Of a DNA stretch of 64,000 nt, positions 27,331 to 33,612 are shown piece by piece (the stretch's first letter is position 1; the number at the start of each line of letters is the position of its first letter). The DNA is from Merdimmobilis hominis. GTDB taxonomy: Bacteria; Bacillota; Clostridia; Oscillospirales; Ruminococcaceae. The stretch lies in assembly GCF_021109255.1 (NCBI RefSeq), contig NZ_JAJODG010000002.1; one strand, written 5' to 3'. The notes beneath the pieces were generated by a model. That model did no database searches and was not told the DNA's origin. It saw nothing but the letters and a program-made list of their open reading frames with translations. The translations under genes were made by a program, and so were the position numbers.

Positions 27331-28024
27331 CCTGTTTGCCTATCTAACCACCAACCCTTATTTTGGACTTGCCCTCACCTTTGGGGCGTTCTTCCTGGCG
27401 GACTTCCTCTGCAAAAAGCTGAAGATCACGTTTTTAAACCCCCTTTTAATCGCCATTGCCATAGTAATTGGGGTGTTATTGGCCTTTGACATCCCCTATG
27501 AGGATTATAACCTAGGCGCTTCCCAGTTCTCCTTCCTGTTGGGGCCGGTGACGGTGGCTTTCGCCGTGCCGCTGTACAAACAGCTGGATGTGCTTAAAAA
27601 GAACTTCGCCGTCATCATGACCGGCATCGTCTCCGGGTGCTTGGCCTCGGTGGCCAGCGTCTTTGCCTGCTGCAAGCTGCTGGGCCTCTCTCCGGTGATC
27701 TACTACTCCCTGATCCCCAAATCCATCACCTCTTCCATCGCGGTCAGCGTGTCGGAGGAGATTGGCGGCATCTCGGCGCTGACGGTGGCGCTGGTGGTGC
27801 TCACCGGCCTTCTTGGGGCGGCCATCGCCTCCGGAATGGTCAAGCTCCTCCATCTGAAGAACAAGGTGGCCATCGGCCTTGCCATCGGCACATGTTCCCA
27901 CGCCATCGGCACCAGCCGCGCTATGCAGATGGGCGAGGTGGAAGGCGCCATGAGCAGCCTGGCTATTGTGGTGGCTGGCGTGGTGACGGTGTTCCTCGCC
28001 CCGGTTGCGGCCATGCTGCTGTAG
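27323..28024 (+). CDS. lrgB: LrgB/CidB family membrane protein
   Basis: 233 residues with about seven to eight membrane segments; ATG 27323 overlaps the lrgA stop by 8 nt and has AAGGGGG upstream. Family signatures are FLLGPVTVAFAVPLYKQ, the SIPKSITSS-like block (YSLIPKSITSSIAVSVSEEIGG) and the C-terminal IGTCSHAIGTSRAMQMGEVEGAMSSLAI. It works together with LrgA in the membrane as a metabolite/murein-hydrolase related exporter or pyruvate transporter. It is a cargo gene of the recombinase element; a terminator at 28063 separates it from the recombinase. Confidence 0.92.
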   Translation: MNNLFAYLTTNPYFGLALTFGAFFLADFLCKKLKITFLNPLLIAIAIVIGVLLAFDIPYEDYNLGASQFSFLLGPVTVAFAVPLYKQLDVLKKNFAVIMTGIVSGCLASVASVFACCKLLGLSPVIYYSLIPKSITSSIAVSVSEEIGGISALTVALVVLTGLLGAAIASGMVKLLHLKNKVAIGLAIGTCSHAIGTSRAMQMGEVEGAMSSLAIVVAGVVTVFLAPVAAMLL

Positions 28025-28032
28025 GGAAGCCA

Positions 28033-28061
28033 GAATCTTTTCTCCCTTTTTTCCATACAAG
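28033..28061 (+). promoter_or_regulatory. Putative sigma-E-like promoter of the recombinase unit
   Basis: GAATCTT (28033-28039) and CATACAAG (28054-28061), spacer 14 nt, match the B. subtilis sigma-E consensus (kmATATT, 13-15 nt, CATACANT) at six of seven and seven of eight positions. Transcription would start near 28068, inside the left arm of the hairpin at 28063, so transcripts from here could not form the full terminator. Assignment is inference. Confidence 0.4.
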
Positions 28062-28062
28062 T

Positions 28063-28099
28063 AAAGCGTATACCCCCTGTGGGGAGGTATGCGCTTTTT
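28063..28099 (+). terminator. Terminator after lrgB
   Basis: AAAGCGTATACC pairs with GGTATGCGCTTT (one G.T), extended by CC/GG pairs, followed by TTTTTCC. It separates lrgAB transcripts from the recombinase genes. Confidence 0.75.
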
Positions 28100-28130
28100 C
28101 CTTTTATATCGCTTGAAAGGGGGAATCCTT

Positions 28131-28238
28131 GTGGAAACAAAGAAAGAAGAGACGTTGGAAATCCGCTTTGAGGACCCCAACCCGCCCGGCAGGCTGGAAC
28201 AGCTGCTGCGCAAACTTCTGCGGGGGGAGGAGCTATGA
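28131..28238 (+). CDS. 35-residue ORF coupled to the recombinase
   Basis: GTG 28131 follows AAAGGGGG (28116-28123) at good spacing. The peptide METKKEETLEIRFEDPNPP continues with a basic amphipathic helix (GRLEQLLRKLLRGEEL). Its TGA overlaps the recombinase ATG (ATGA at 28235-28238), the classical signature of translational coupling. I know no family for it. Given its position it could be a recombination directionality factor or simply a leader for recombinase translation; neither is shown by the sequence. Confidence 0.6.
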   Translation: METKKEETLEIRFEDPNPPGRLEQLLRKLLRGEEL

Positions 28239-29563
28239 GGATGGCCGCCTATTGCCGGGTCTCCACCGACCGGGAAGCCCAGCTGGAATCCTTGGAAAAC
28301 CAAAAGCGGTTCTTTGAGGATTTTGCAGAAAAACAAGGCCACCAACTGGTGAAAATCTATGCGGATGAGGGGATATCCGGCCGGCAGATGAAGGGCCGGG
28401 AGCAGTTTTTGCAGATGCTGCGGGATGCACAGGAAGGGGCCTTTGACCTGGTGACCGTCAAGGATATCAGCCGGTTTTCCCGCAACACCGTGGACTTTTT
28501 AAACGCTTTCCGGCGGCTCAAATCCCTGGGGGTTGCCGTGTGGTTCCTCTCGGGGAGCCAGGGGCTTTTGGGGGACTCTGAGTTTGTCCTCACCATTTTT
28601 GGGGCGCTGGCCCAGGAGGAGAGCGCCAACCTTTCCCGCCGGGTGAAGTTCGGCAAGCAGGAAGGGGCAAAGCGGGGCAGGGTCCCGCCGGAACTCTACG
28701 GCTATGACCGGGTGGACGCCTTCACCCTGCGGATCAACCCGGCGGAGGGGGAGACGGTGAAGCGGATCTTCCATTGGTACACCGGGGAGGGCATCGGCTG
28801 CCGGGCCATCGCCCTGCGGCTCACTGCCCTGGGCATCCCCGCAAAACGGGGCGGCGATTGGAATGCCAAAGGGGTGCGGCGGATTTTGGGCAACCCGGTT
28901 TACGCAGGGGAACTGGTCAACAACCGGTTTGAGACGGTGGACTTCCTCTCGGGGAAGACGGGGACCCGCCCCCAAGGGGAGTGGCTCCGCCACCCAAGAC
29001 CGGAACTGGCCCTGGTGACCCGGAAGGAGTTTGACGCCGCCCAGAGGATACTGGAAAGCCGGGCTGTCCCCAAGGCGGGATCCCCCAAGGGGAGGTACCC
29101 TCTCAGCGGACTCCTCTGCTGTGCCTCCTGTGGGGAGCCTCTTGTCCGCCGCAAGCGCAAGGCGGGGGCCCGGTGGCTCTGCCCTACTCCCGGCTGCCCC
29201 GGCCACCCTTCGGTGGGGGAGGAGGAGCTGAACCGGGCCTTGGGAATGTATTTTTCGGCCCGCCTTCCGGGGGAGACGCCCCGTCCCAACCGGGGAGAGT
29301 CCGCCTCCGCGGCACTGCACCAACGGGAAGAACGGGTGAAGACCCTGTTCCAGGCGGGGATCATCTCCCTGGAGGAACTCAAAGAGCGACTTGCCCAGCT
29401 GGAGAAGATGGGGGAAGAGCTGCAAAAATGGGAGGGGATTAACCGCCCGGTTTTCTCTGCCGGGGAGCGGTTTTCCCATCTCACCCGGCCGGAGCTCCAC
29501 CGGCTGGTGGAGCGGATTGACGCAGATCAAAACAGGGTGACAGTACACCTCAAACAGCTGTGA
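28235..29563 (+). CDS. Large serine recombinase (site-specific integrase/excisionase)
   Basis: 442 residues. The N-terminal resolvase domain starts MRMAAYCRVSTD with catalytic Ser10, followed by DEGISGRQMKGREQF and VKDISRFSRNTVDF (catalytic arginine region). The recombinase domain follows (YGYDRVD...RINPAEGETVKRIFHWYTGEGIGCRAIALRL, WNAKGVRRILGNPVYAGEL), then a zinc ribbon (LCCASCGEPL...WLCPTPGCPGH, residues about 295-325) and a coiled-coil segment near 365-410. It is closest in layout to SpoIVCA/SigK-skin type and Tn-type large serine recombinases. It is intact and presumably acts on the ACAGGTG cores. It is the last gene of the element, ending 25 nt before the right core. Confidence 0.93.
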   Translation: MRMAAYCRVSTDREAQLESLENQKRFFEDFAEKQGHQLVKIYADEGISGRQMKGREQFLQMLRDAQEGAFDLVTVKDISRFSRNTVDFLNAFRRLKSLGVAVWFLSGSQGLLGDSEFVLTIFGALAQEESANLSRRVKFGKQEGAKRGRVPPELYGYDRVDAFTLRINPAEGETVKRIFHWYTGEGIGCRAIALRLTALGIPAKRGGDWNAKGVRRILGNPVYAGELVNNRFETVDFLSGKTGTRPQGEWLRHPRPELALVTRKEFDAAQRILESRAVPKAGSPKGRYPLSGLLCCASCGEPLVRRKRKAGARWLCPTPGCPGHPSVGEEELNRALGMYFSARLPGETPRPNRGESASAALHQREERVKTLFQAGIISLEELKERLAQLEKMGEELQKWEGINRPVFSAGERFSHLTRPELHRLVERIDADQNRVTVHLKQL

Positions 29564-29587
29564 CGGCGGCGATGGAGGGGCAAAAAC

Positions 29588-29594
29588 ACAGGTG
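29588..29594 (+). repeat. Right attachment core (attR side)
   Basis: ACAGGTG, identical to 26869-26875. Immediately left is ACAC, so that with the left-end TGTGT it would make the dyad ACACAGGTGTGT in the excised circle. Confidence 0.75.
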
Positions 29595-29927
29595 GTTGAC
29601 CCCATCTGCCTCTCCTGCCGCATCTGCGAATGCCCCCAGTATAACTGCGAGCCCTTAGGCGTCCTGCCCGATTGCATCACCGCCCAGTTTGACGGGGTGT
29701 TCCAGGGCGTCACCCCCAGCCGGGTGGTGTATATCAGCCTGGGCCTGTTCACCATCGTGCAGATCGAGCGCTGTGTCCAGATGATGATCCCCGCCTACGA
29801 CTACTGCGTGCCGGATAAGGAGAGCGTCTGCACTACCGACGACCCCTGCGAGCTTTTCAAACGGATCAAATTCCCCACCGATGAATTTTTCCCGCCCAAG
29901 CTCAGCGACCTCACCTGCGAGGAGTAG
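29592..29927 (+). pseudogene. 3' part of the interrupted conserved cysteine-rich gene
   Basis: Codons 29595-29927 encode the C-terminal 110 residues (VDPICLSCRICECPQYNC..., SRVVYISLGLFTIVQIERCVQMMIPAYDYCVP..., DDPCELFKRIKFPTDEFFPP) that complete the protein begun at 26420. It has ten cysteines, several paired as CxxC or CxC. On its own it could start only at GTG 29592; the nearest purine run, GGAGGGG at 29574-29579, is 12 nt away. I therefore read it as silent until excision joins it to the 5' part. It is not decayed: no frameshift or stop is present, which argues for continuing function. A terminator follows at 29970. Confidence 0.8.
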
Positions 29928-29969
29928 TCCCCCACAGGCAAAATAGCGGCGAGCCGCCGCGGGCAATTG

Positions 29970-30002
29970 GCGCACTCGCTTTTGTGGGTGCGCTTTGCTT
30001 TT
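29970..30002 (+). terminator. Terminator after the split gene
   Basis: GCGCAC (29970-29975) pairs with GTGCGC (29988-29993), followed by TTTGCTTTT. Confidence 0.65.
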
Positions 30003-30375
30003 GTACTCGCGCTATAAATCGGGATTTTAACTGTCCTTTCCCCATCCCCCAAAGGGTGAAACAGCCGCGGCAGGCCAGAGAGGTGCCATGCCGCAGCTGT
30101 TTTGCGGGGCCAAGGGGAGTGAAACGGTGGAAGGAGGATGGATTTACCCAGGAAAGGGCAGGCTCCCCTTTTTAGGTCCGAGCCGGCCATGGCCTTGTGC
30201 GGGCTTCTATTTTTTTCAGGGGAAAGCAAGGGGGAGAAACGCACAAAACGAAAAAGAGAGTTTTTTGTTCCCTGGTGGTTTTTTTTGGACTTATATAGTA
30301 TAATATTTCTGTATGAATTGGCTAGGCTTTTCTATTCGGGCCAAAACTTGCCAAAGAAACAAGGGAAGTGGCATA
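30003..30375. other. Intergenic region before tmk
   Basis: No supported gene. A strong stem-loop pairs 30061-30072 (ACAGCCGCGGCA) with 30089-30100 (TGCCGCAGCTGT) and is followed by TTT. A perfect TATAAT at 30299-30304 probably serves tmk but its -35 (TGGTTT, 30276-30281) is poor. Confidence 0.4.
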
Positions 30376-31050
30376 TTGAACACGCACAAGGGAAAACTGA
30401 TTGTAATTGAAGGGCTGGATGGCAGCGGCAAAGCGACCCAAAGCGAGCTGTTGTATCAATCGCTTCTGGAAGTGGGCGATCCGGTCCGCAAAATCTCCTT
30501 CCCCGATTATGGGCAGCCCTCCTCCACCTTGGTGAAAATGTACCTCTCGGGGGAGATCGGCAGCTTAGAGGAGGTCAATGCCTATGCGGCCTCCAGTTTT
30601 TACGCAGTGGACCGGTATGTCAGCTACCAAACCCAGTGGAAAGACGATTACTTGGGAGGGAAGCTGATCATCGCAGACCGCTACACCACCAGCAACGCCG
30701 CCCACCAGATGGTGAAACTCCCCAAGGAACAATGGGACGGGTTCCTCTCCTGGCTGGAAGAGTATGAGTATAACCTCCTGGGCATCCCTTGGCCGGACGG
30801 GGTCATCTATCTGGATATGGAGCCGGAGACCTCCCGAAGGCTGATCGAGGGCCGGTACCAGGGGGATGAATCCAAAAAAGACATCCATGAGGCCAATTTT
30901 CAGTACCTGCTGCGCTGCCGGGAAGCTGCGTTGTACGCTGCCCAGCGCCTGGGGTGGAGGACGGTCCGCTGCTGCGACGGCATATCCCCCCTGCCTATTG
31001 AGAAAATTGCGGAATCTGTTCGCAGAATGTCGGTAGAAATTTTAAAATAA
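30376..31050 (+). CDS. tmk: Thymidylate kinase
   Basis: Phosphorylates dTMP to dTDP (dTTP synthesis), 224 residues. The P-loop GLDGSGKATQ lies near the N-terminus, then DRYTTSNAAHQM (DR motif binding dTMP) and the C-terminal lid region RRLIEGRYQGDESKKD. I chose TTG 30376, nine bases after AAGGGA, which gives MNTHKGKLIVIEGLDGSGKATQ; an in-frame ATG at 30313 would add 21 residues with no clear ribosome site. Sequence type is the clostridial branch of dTMP kinases with a long PEQWDGFLSWLEEYEYNLLGIPWPD-like insert. Confidence 0.88.
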   Translation: MNTHKGKLIVIEGLDGSGKATQSELLYQSLLEVGDPVRKISFPDYGQPSSTLVKMYLSGEIGSLEEVNAYAASSFYAVDRYVSYQTQWKDDYLGGKLIIADRYTTSNAAHQMVKLPKEQWDGFLSWLEEYEYNLLGIPWPDGVIYLDMEPETSRRLIEGRYQGDESKKDIHEANFQYLLRCREAALYAAQRLGWRTVRCCDGISPLPIEKIAESVRRMSVEILK

Positions 31051-31059
31051 GGTGATATT

Positions 31060-31956
31060 ATGGTAGAGTTCCATCCAATCCAGCTTTCCGACCGCACATG
31101 GATCGGGGAGCTGTTCCACCTCTCCCAATACCGGGGGAGCGAATATTGTTTTTCTAACAGTTACAACTGGCGCAAGGCCTATCAAATTGAATGCACCCGC
31201 CTGGGGAACCGGGCGCTGATCCGCTCCGATGGGGGGCATGGCCGAAATTACCTGTATCCAGCCGGCGACGGCGATTTAAAAGAGGCTATCCTCGCCATGA
31301 AAGCGGATGCGGACAAAGACGGCCTGCCCTTCCGCCTCAACGGGGTCACCGATGAGATGCGGGACTGTCTGGAGGAGAACTTCCCCGGCGCGTTTGAATT
31401 TAGCGAGCGCAGGGATCAGTTTGACTACATTTATTCGGTGGACAAGCTCTCCAGCCTCTCGGGCAAGAAGCTCCACGGCAAGCGCAACCATATCAACCGG
31501 TTTTTGGAGACCTACGACTGGCGGTTTGAACCCCTCACCCTGGACAATCTGCCCTACGCCTTTGAGATGAACCAGCAGTGGAAACAGATCATCGCACAGG
31601 AAGGGGAGGACAACCAGAGCCTGGATCAAGAGGGGGAGGCGGTGAAGAGCGCCTTTGACCACTTCACCGACCTGGGGCTCAAGGGGGGCCTGCTCATCGC
31701 CGATGGCCGCCCGGTGGCCTACACCATGGGAAGCCCCTTGACCGAGGACACCTTCATCGTCCACATTGAGAAGGCGTTCTGGGATGTGCCCGGCGCTTAC
31801 CCCATGATCAATCAGCAGTTCGTCCGGTATGCCTGCGAGGGGTTTACCTACGTCAACCGGGAGGACGACACCGGAGATGAGGGCCTTCGCAAGGCCAAAC
31901 AATCCTATTACCCTGACATCCTGCTGCGCAAATTCCACGCCGTCTGGCGGGGATAA
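31060..31956 (+). CDS. DUF2156 protein (GNAT-fold, phosphatidylglycerol lysyltransferase C-terminal-like)
   Basis: 298 residues, soluble. The sequence matches the DUF2156 family pattern: SEYCFSNSYNWRKAYQIE near the N-terminus, KLSSLSGKKLHGKRNHINRFLETYDWRFEPL in the middle and YPMINQQFVRYACEGFTYVNREDDTGDEGLRKAKQSYYPDILLRKF at the C-terminus. DUF2156 is the catalytic double-GNAT fold of MprF-like aminoacyl-tRNA transferases, but this protein has no membrane segments and its acceptor is unknown. It is followed after 24 nt by another GNAT gene. Confidence 0.85.
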   Translation: MVEFHPIQLSDRTWIGELFHLSQYRGSEYCFSNSYNWRKAYQIECTRLGNRALIRSDGGHGRNYLYPAGDGDLKEAILAMKADADKDGLPFRLNGVTDEMRDCLEENFPGAFEFSERRDQFDYIYSVDKLSSLSGKKLHGKRNHINRFLETYDWRFEPLTLDNLPYAFEMNQQWKQIIAQEGEDNQSLDQEGEAVKSAFDHFTDLGLKGGLLIADGRPVAYTMGSPLTEDTFIVHIEKAFWDVPGAYPMINQQFVRYACEGFTYVNREDDTGDEGLRKAKQSYYPDILLRKFHAVWRG

Positions 31957-31980
31957 ACGCGCCCGAAAGGAGACGACGCC

Positions 31981-32835
31981 ATGATCGCATTTGCCGACCG
32001 GTCGATGGTACCCGCCCTCAAGGAGCTGTGGAAACTCTCCTTCGGCGACCCCGAGGGTTACATCGATCTGTTTTTTGAACACCGCTTCCGGGATAAGGAA
32101 TGCCTGGTGGATGTAGAAGGGGAGAGGGTAGCGGGAATGCTGTTCCTATTGCCCATCACAGTCATCACCCCCCTGGGCGAGATGGATGCCCGGTACATCT
32201 ACGGGGTGGCCACCCATCCGGATTTCCGGGGCCGGGGGATCAGCACCCGGCTGCTCCACCGGGCCCACCGGGAGATGGAAAAGGAGGATGTCATCCTCTC
32301 CATCCTGGTGCCGGCCACCAAAGAGCTGTTCCAGTTCTATGAGCACCGGGGTTACGCCATCGAGTTTAACTGCCGCCGCATGGCCCTTCCTGCCGGCGAG
32401 ATCCCCCCAGGGGAAGGGGTACCTCTCGCTGAAAGTTCCTTTGCAGGGGAGGCGGCCCTGCGCAACCGGTATTTCAATCGGTGCCACATGTTCGGCCGGT
32501 GGGATACCAGGGCTCTTTCCTACCAGGATATTGAGGCCGGGTACACAGGGGGAGAAGTCCTCTCCTTCCCCGGGGGATACGCCTACTGTCTCCCCGATGG
32601 GGACAAGGTGCTGGTCAAAGAGCTGGTGCTGCCCAAGGATGTGGATTTTTATGAAGTGGCCAAAGCCGTCCACCGGCGCTATGGGGCCAAGGAGTACCAG
32701 TACCGGCTGTGGGAGGACATCCCCGCCGGGGAGCTGGCCCCCTATGCCATGGCCCACTGGATCAAAGAAAAACGACAGAAGAAGCTGGAAGACGTAGAGG
32801 GCCGCGCCTCCTATCTGGGACTGACCTTGGATTAA
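31981..32835 (+). CDS. GNAT family N-acetyltransferase
   Basis: 284 residues with AAAGGAGA ribosome site. The acetyl-CoA site is the motif ARYIYGVATHPDFRGRGISTRLLHRAH (R-G-R-G-I loop); the N-terminal half is a complete GNAT fold, and the C-terminal half (from about residue 150) is a second, weakly conserved region containing RWDTRALSYQDIEAGYTGGEVLSFPGGYAYCL. The substrate is unknown. It lies in a run tmk-DUF2156-GNAT-fold ligase with short gaps, probably one transcription unit. Confidence 0.85.
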   Translation: MIAFADRSMVPALKELWKLSFGDPEGYIDLFFEHRFRDKECLVDVEGERVAGMLFLLPITVITPLGEMDARYIYGVATHPDFRGRGISTRLLHRAHREMEKEDVILSILVPATKELFQFYEHRGYAIEFNCRRMALPAGEIPPGEGVPLAESSFAGEAALRNRYFNRCHMFGRWDTRALSYQDIEAGYTGGEVLSFPGGYAYCLPDGDKVLVKELVLPKDVDFYEVAKAVHRRYGAKEYQYRLWEDIPAGELAPYAMAHWIKEKRQKKLEDVEGRASYLGLTLD

Positions 32836-32862
32836 GCGGCCCCGACAGAGAGGTAAAACAGG

Positions 32863-33480
32863 ATGAAAAACATAGACTTACGGGAATACAAAGGGGCCTT
32901 GCGCCGGGAATCCAAGGCGTACCGGCAATCCCTTCCCGCCGAGGCCAAGGCCAAAAAAGACAGCGCCATCCTGCGCCGGCTGCTGGCGCTGCGGCAGTAT
33001 CAGCAGGCTTCTTTGGTGCTGACCTATGTGTCCACTGCCATTGAGGTGGACACCCGGGAGCTGATCCGCCAGGCGCTGGCAGACGGCAAGCGGGTGGGGG
33101 TCCCCCGGTGCATCGACGGCACCCGGCTGATGGAGTTTTACGAGATCGGCTCGCTGGACGACCTGGAAAAACGCACCTTCGGGGTGCTGGAGCCGGTGCC
33201 GGAACGCTGCGCCCTCATCACCGATTTTTCCAAGAGCATCTGCGTGGTGCCCGCCCTCCTCTACGATCTGTCCGGCTACCGCATCGGGTATGGCGGCGGC
33301 TACTACGACCGCTTTTTGGCCCATTACCCGGGGTATAAAGTGGGGGTGACCTATGTGAAGTGCATCCGCAGGCGGATTCTCCACGGGCGGTATGACGTGC
33401 CGGTCAGCGCCTTGGTCACCGAACGGTATGTCAACTTTTTGAAAAGCCCCGCCCTGCGCAGAGGTTCCCCTCGGGAGTGA
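32863..33480 (+). CDS. 5-formyltetrahydrofolate cyclo-ligase
   Basis: 205 residues. Converts 5-formyl-THF to 5,10-methenyl-THF with ATP. Conserved features are REYKGALRRESKAYRQSLP at the N-terminus, TYVSTAIEVDTRELI, and the substrate/ATP motif GYRIGYGGGYYDRFLAHYPG. The C-terminus RRRILHGRYDVPVSALVTERYV is slightly unusual in that the common D-x-P-x-D motif appears as YDVPVSAL. The ribosome site is GAGAGG. Confidence 0.9.
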   Translation: MKNIDLREYKGALRRESKAYRQSLPAEAKAKKDSAILRRLLALRQYQQASLVLTYVSTAIEVDTRELIRQALADGKRVGVPRCIDGTRLMEFYEIGSLDDLEKRTFGVLEPVPERCALITDFSKSICVVPALLYDLSGYRIGYGGGYYDRFLAHYPGYKVGVTYVKCIRRRILHGRYDVPVSALVTERYVNFLKSPALRRGSPRE

Positions 33481-33524
33481 GAGGCAGGTACGGGCTACAT
33501 ACTACTGCCTACGCAATCCGGCAA

Positions 33525-33553
33525 TTGATTCTCATGAAAAAATGCGGTATGAT
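33525..33553 (+). promoter_or_regulatory. Predicted promoter of mltG
   Basis: TTGATT at 33525-33530 and TATGAT at 33548-33553, spacer 17 nt. Confidence 0.6.
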
Positions 33554-33612
33554 ACCAACATAAAATCGAATCCGGTCGAATAGCCGGGAAATGGTACCGC
33601 AGGAGGAATGTT

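Larger units (their letters stand above)
26872..29591 (+). mobile_element. 2.7-kb serine-recombinase intervening element splitting a conserved gene
   Basis: The element extends between two ACAGGTG cores (26869-26875 and 29588-29594), giving 2,719 bp. It carries an LrgA/LrgB pair, a terminator, a 35-codon ORF and a large serine recombinase whose stop is 25 nt from the right core. Removing exactly one core copy plus the interior fuses codon GTG (26873-26875) to GTT (29595-29597) in frame, giving a 262-residue protein, although 2,719 is not divisible by three. The circle junction would read ACACA-GG-TGTGT, a perfect dyad about a central GG, as expected for a serine-recombinase site with a 2-bp overlap. 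Architecture and placement match skin-type developmental elements, but no phage genes are present. Confidence 0.8.

Noticed and set aside
26872..29591. Ordinary insertion sequence or transposon disrupting a dead gene
   Set aside because: No terminal inverted repeats or DDE transposase; the recombinase is of serine type, cores are in identical codon phase and the downstream half is intact. An inactive remnant cannot be excluded, but it is the weaker explanation.
28499..29755. 418-codon antisense frame over the recombinase
   Set aside because: Shadow of a GC-rich gene, and it crosses the element boundary, which makes a real gene unlikely.
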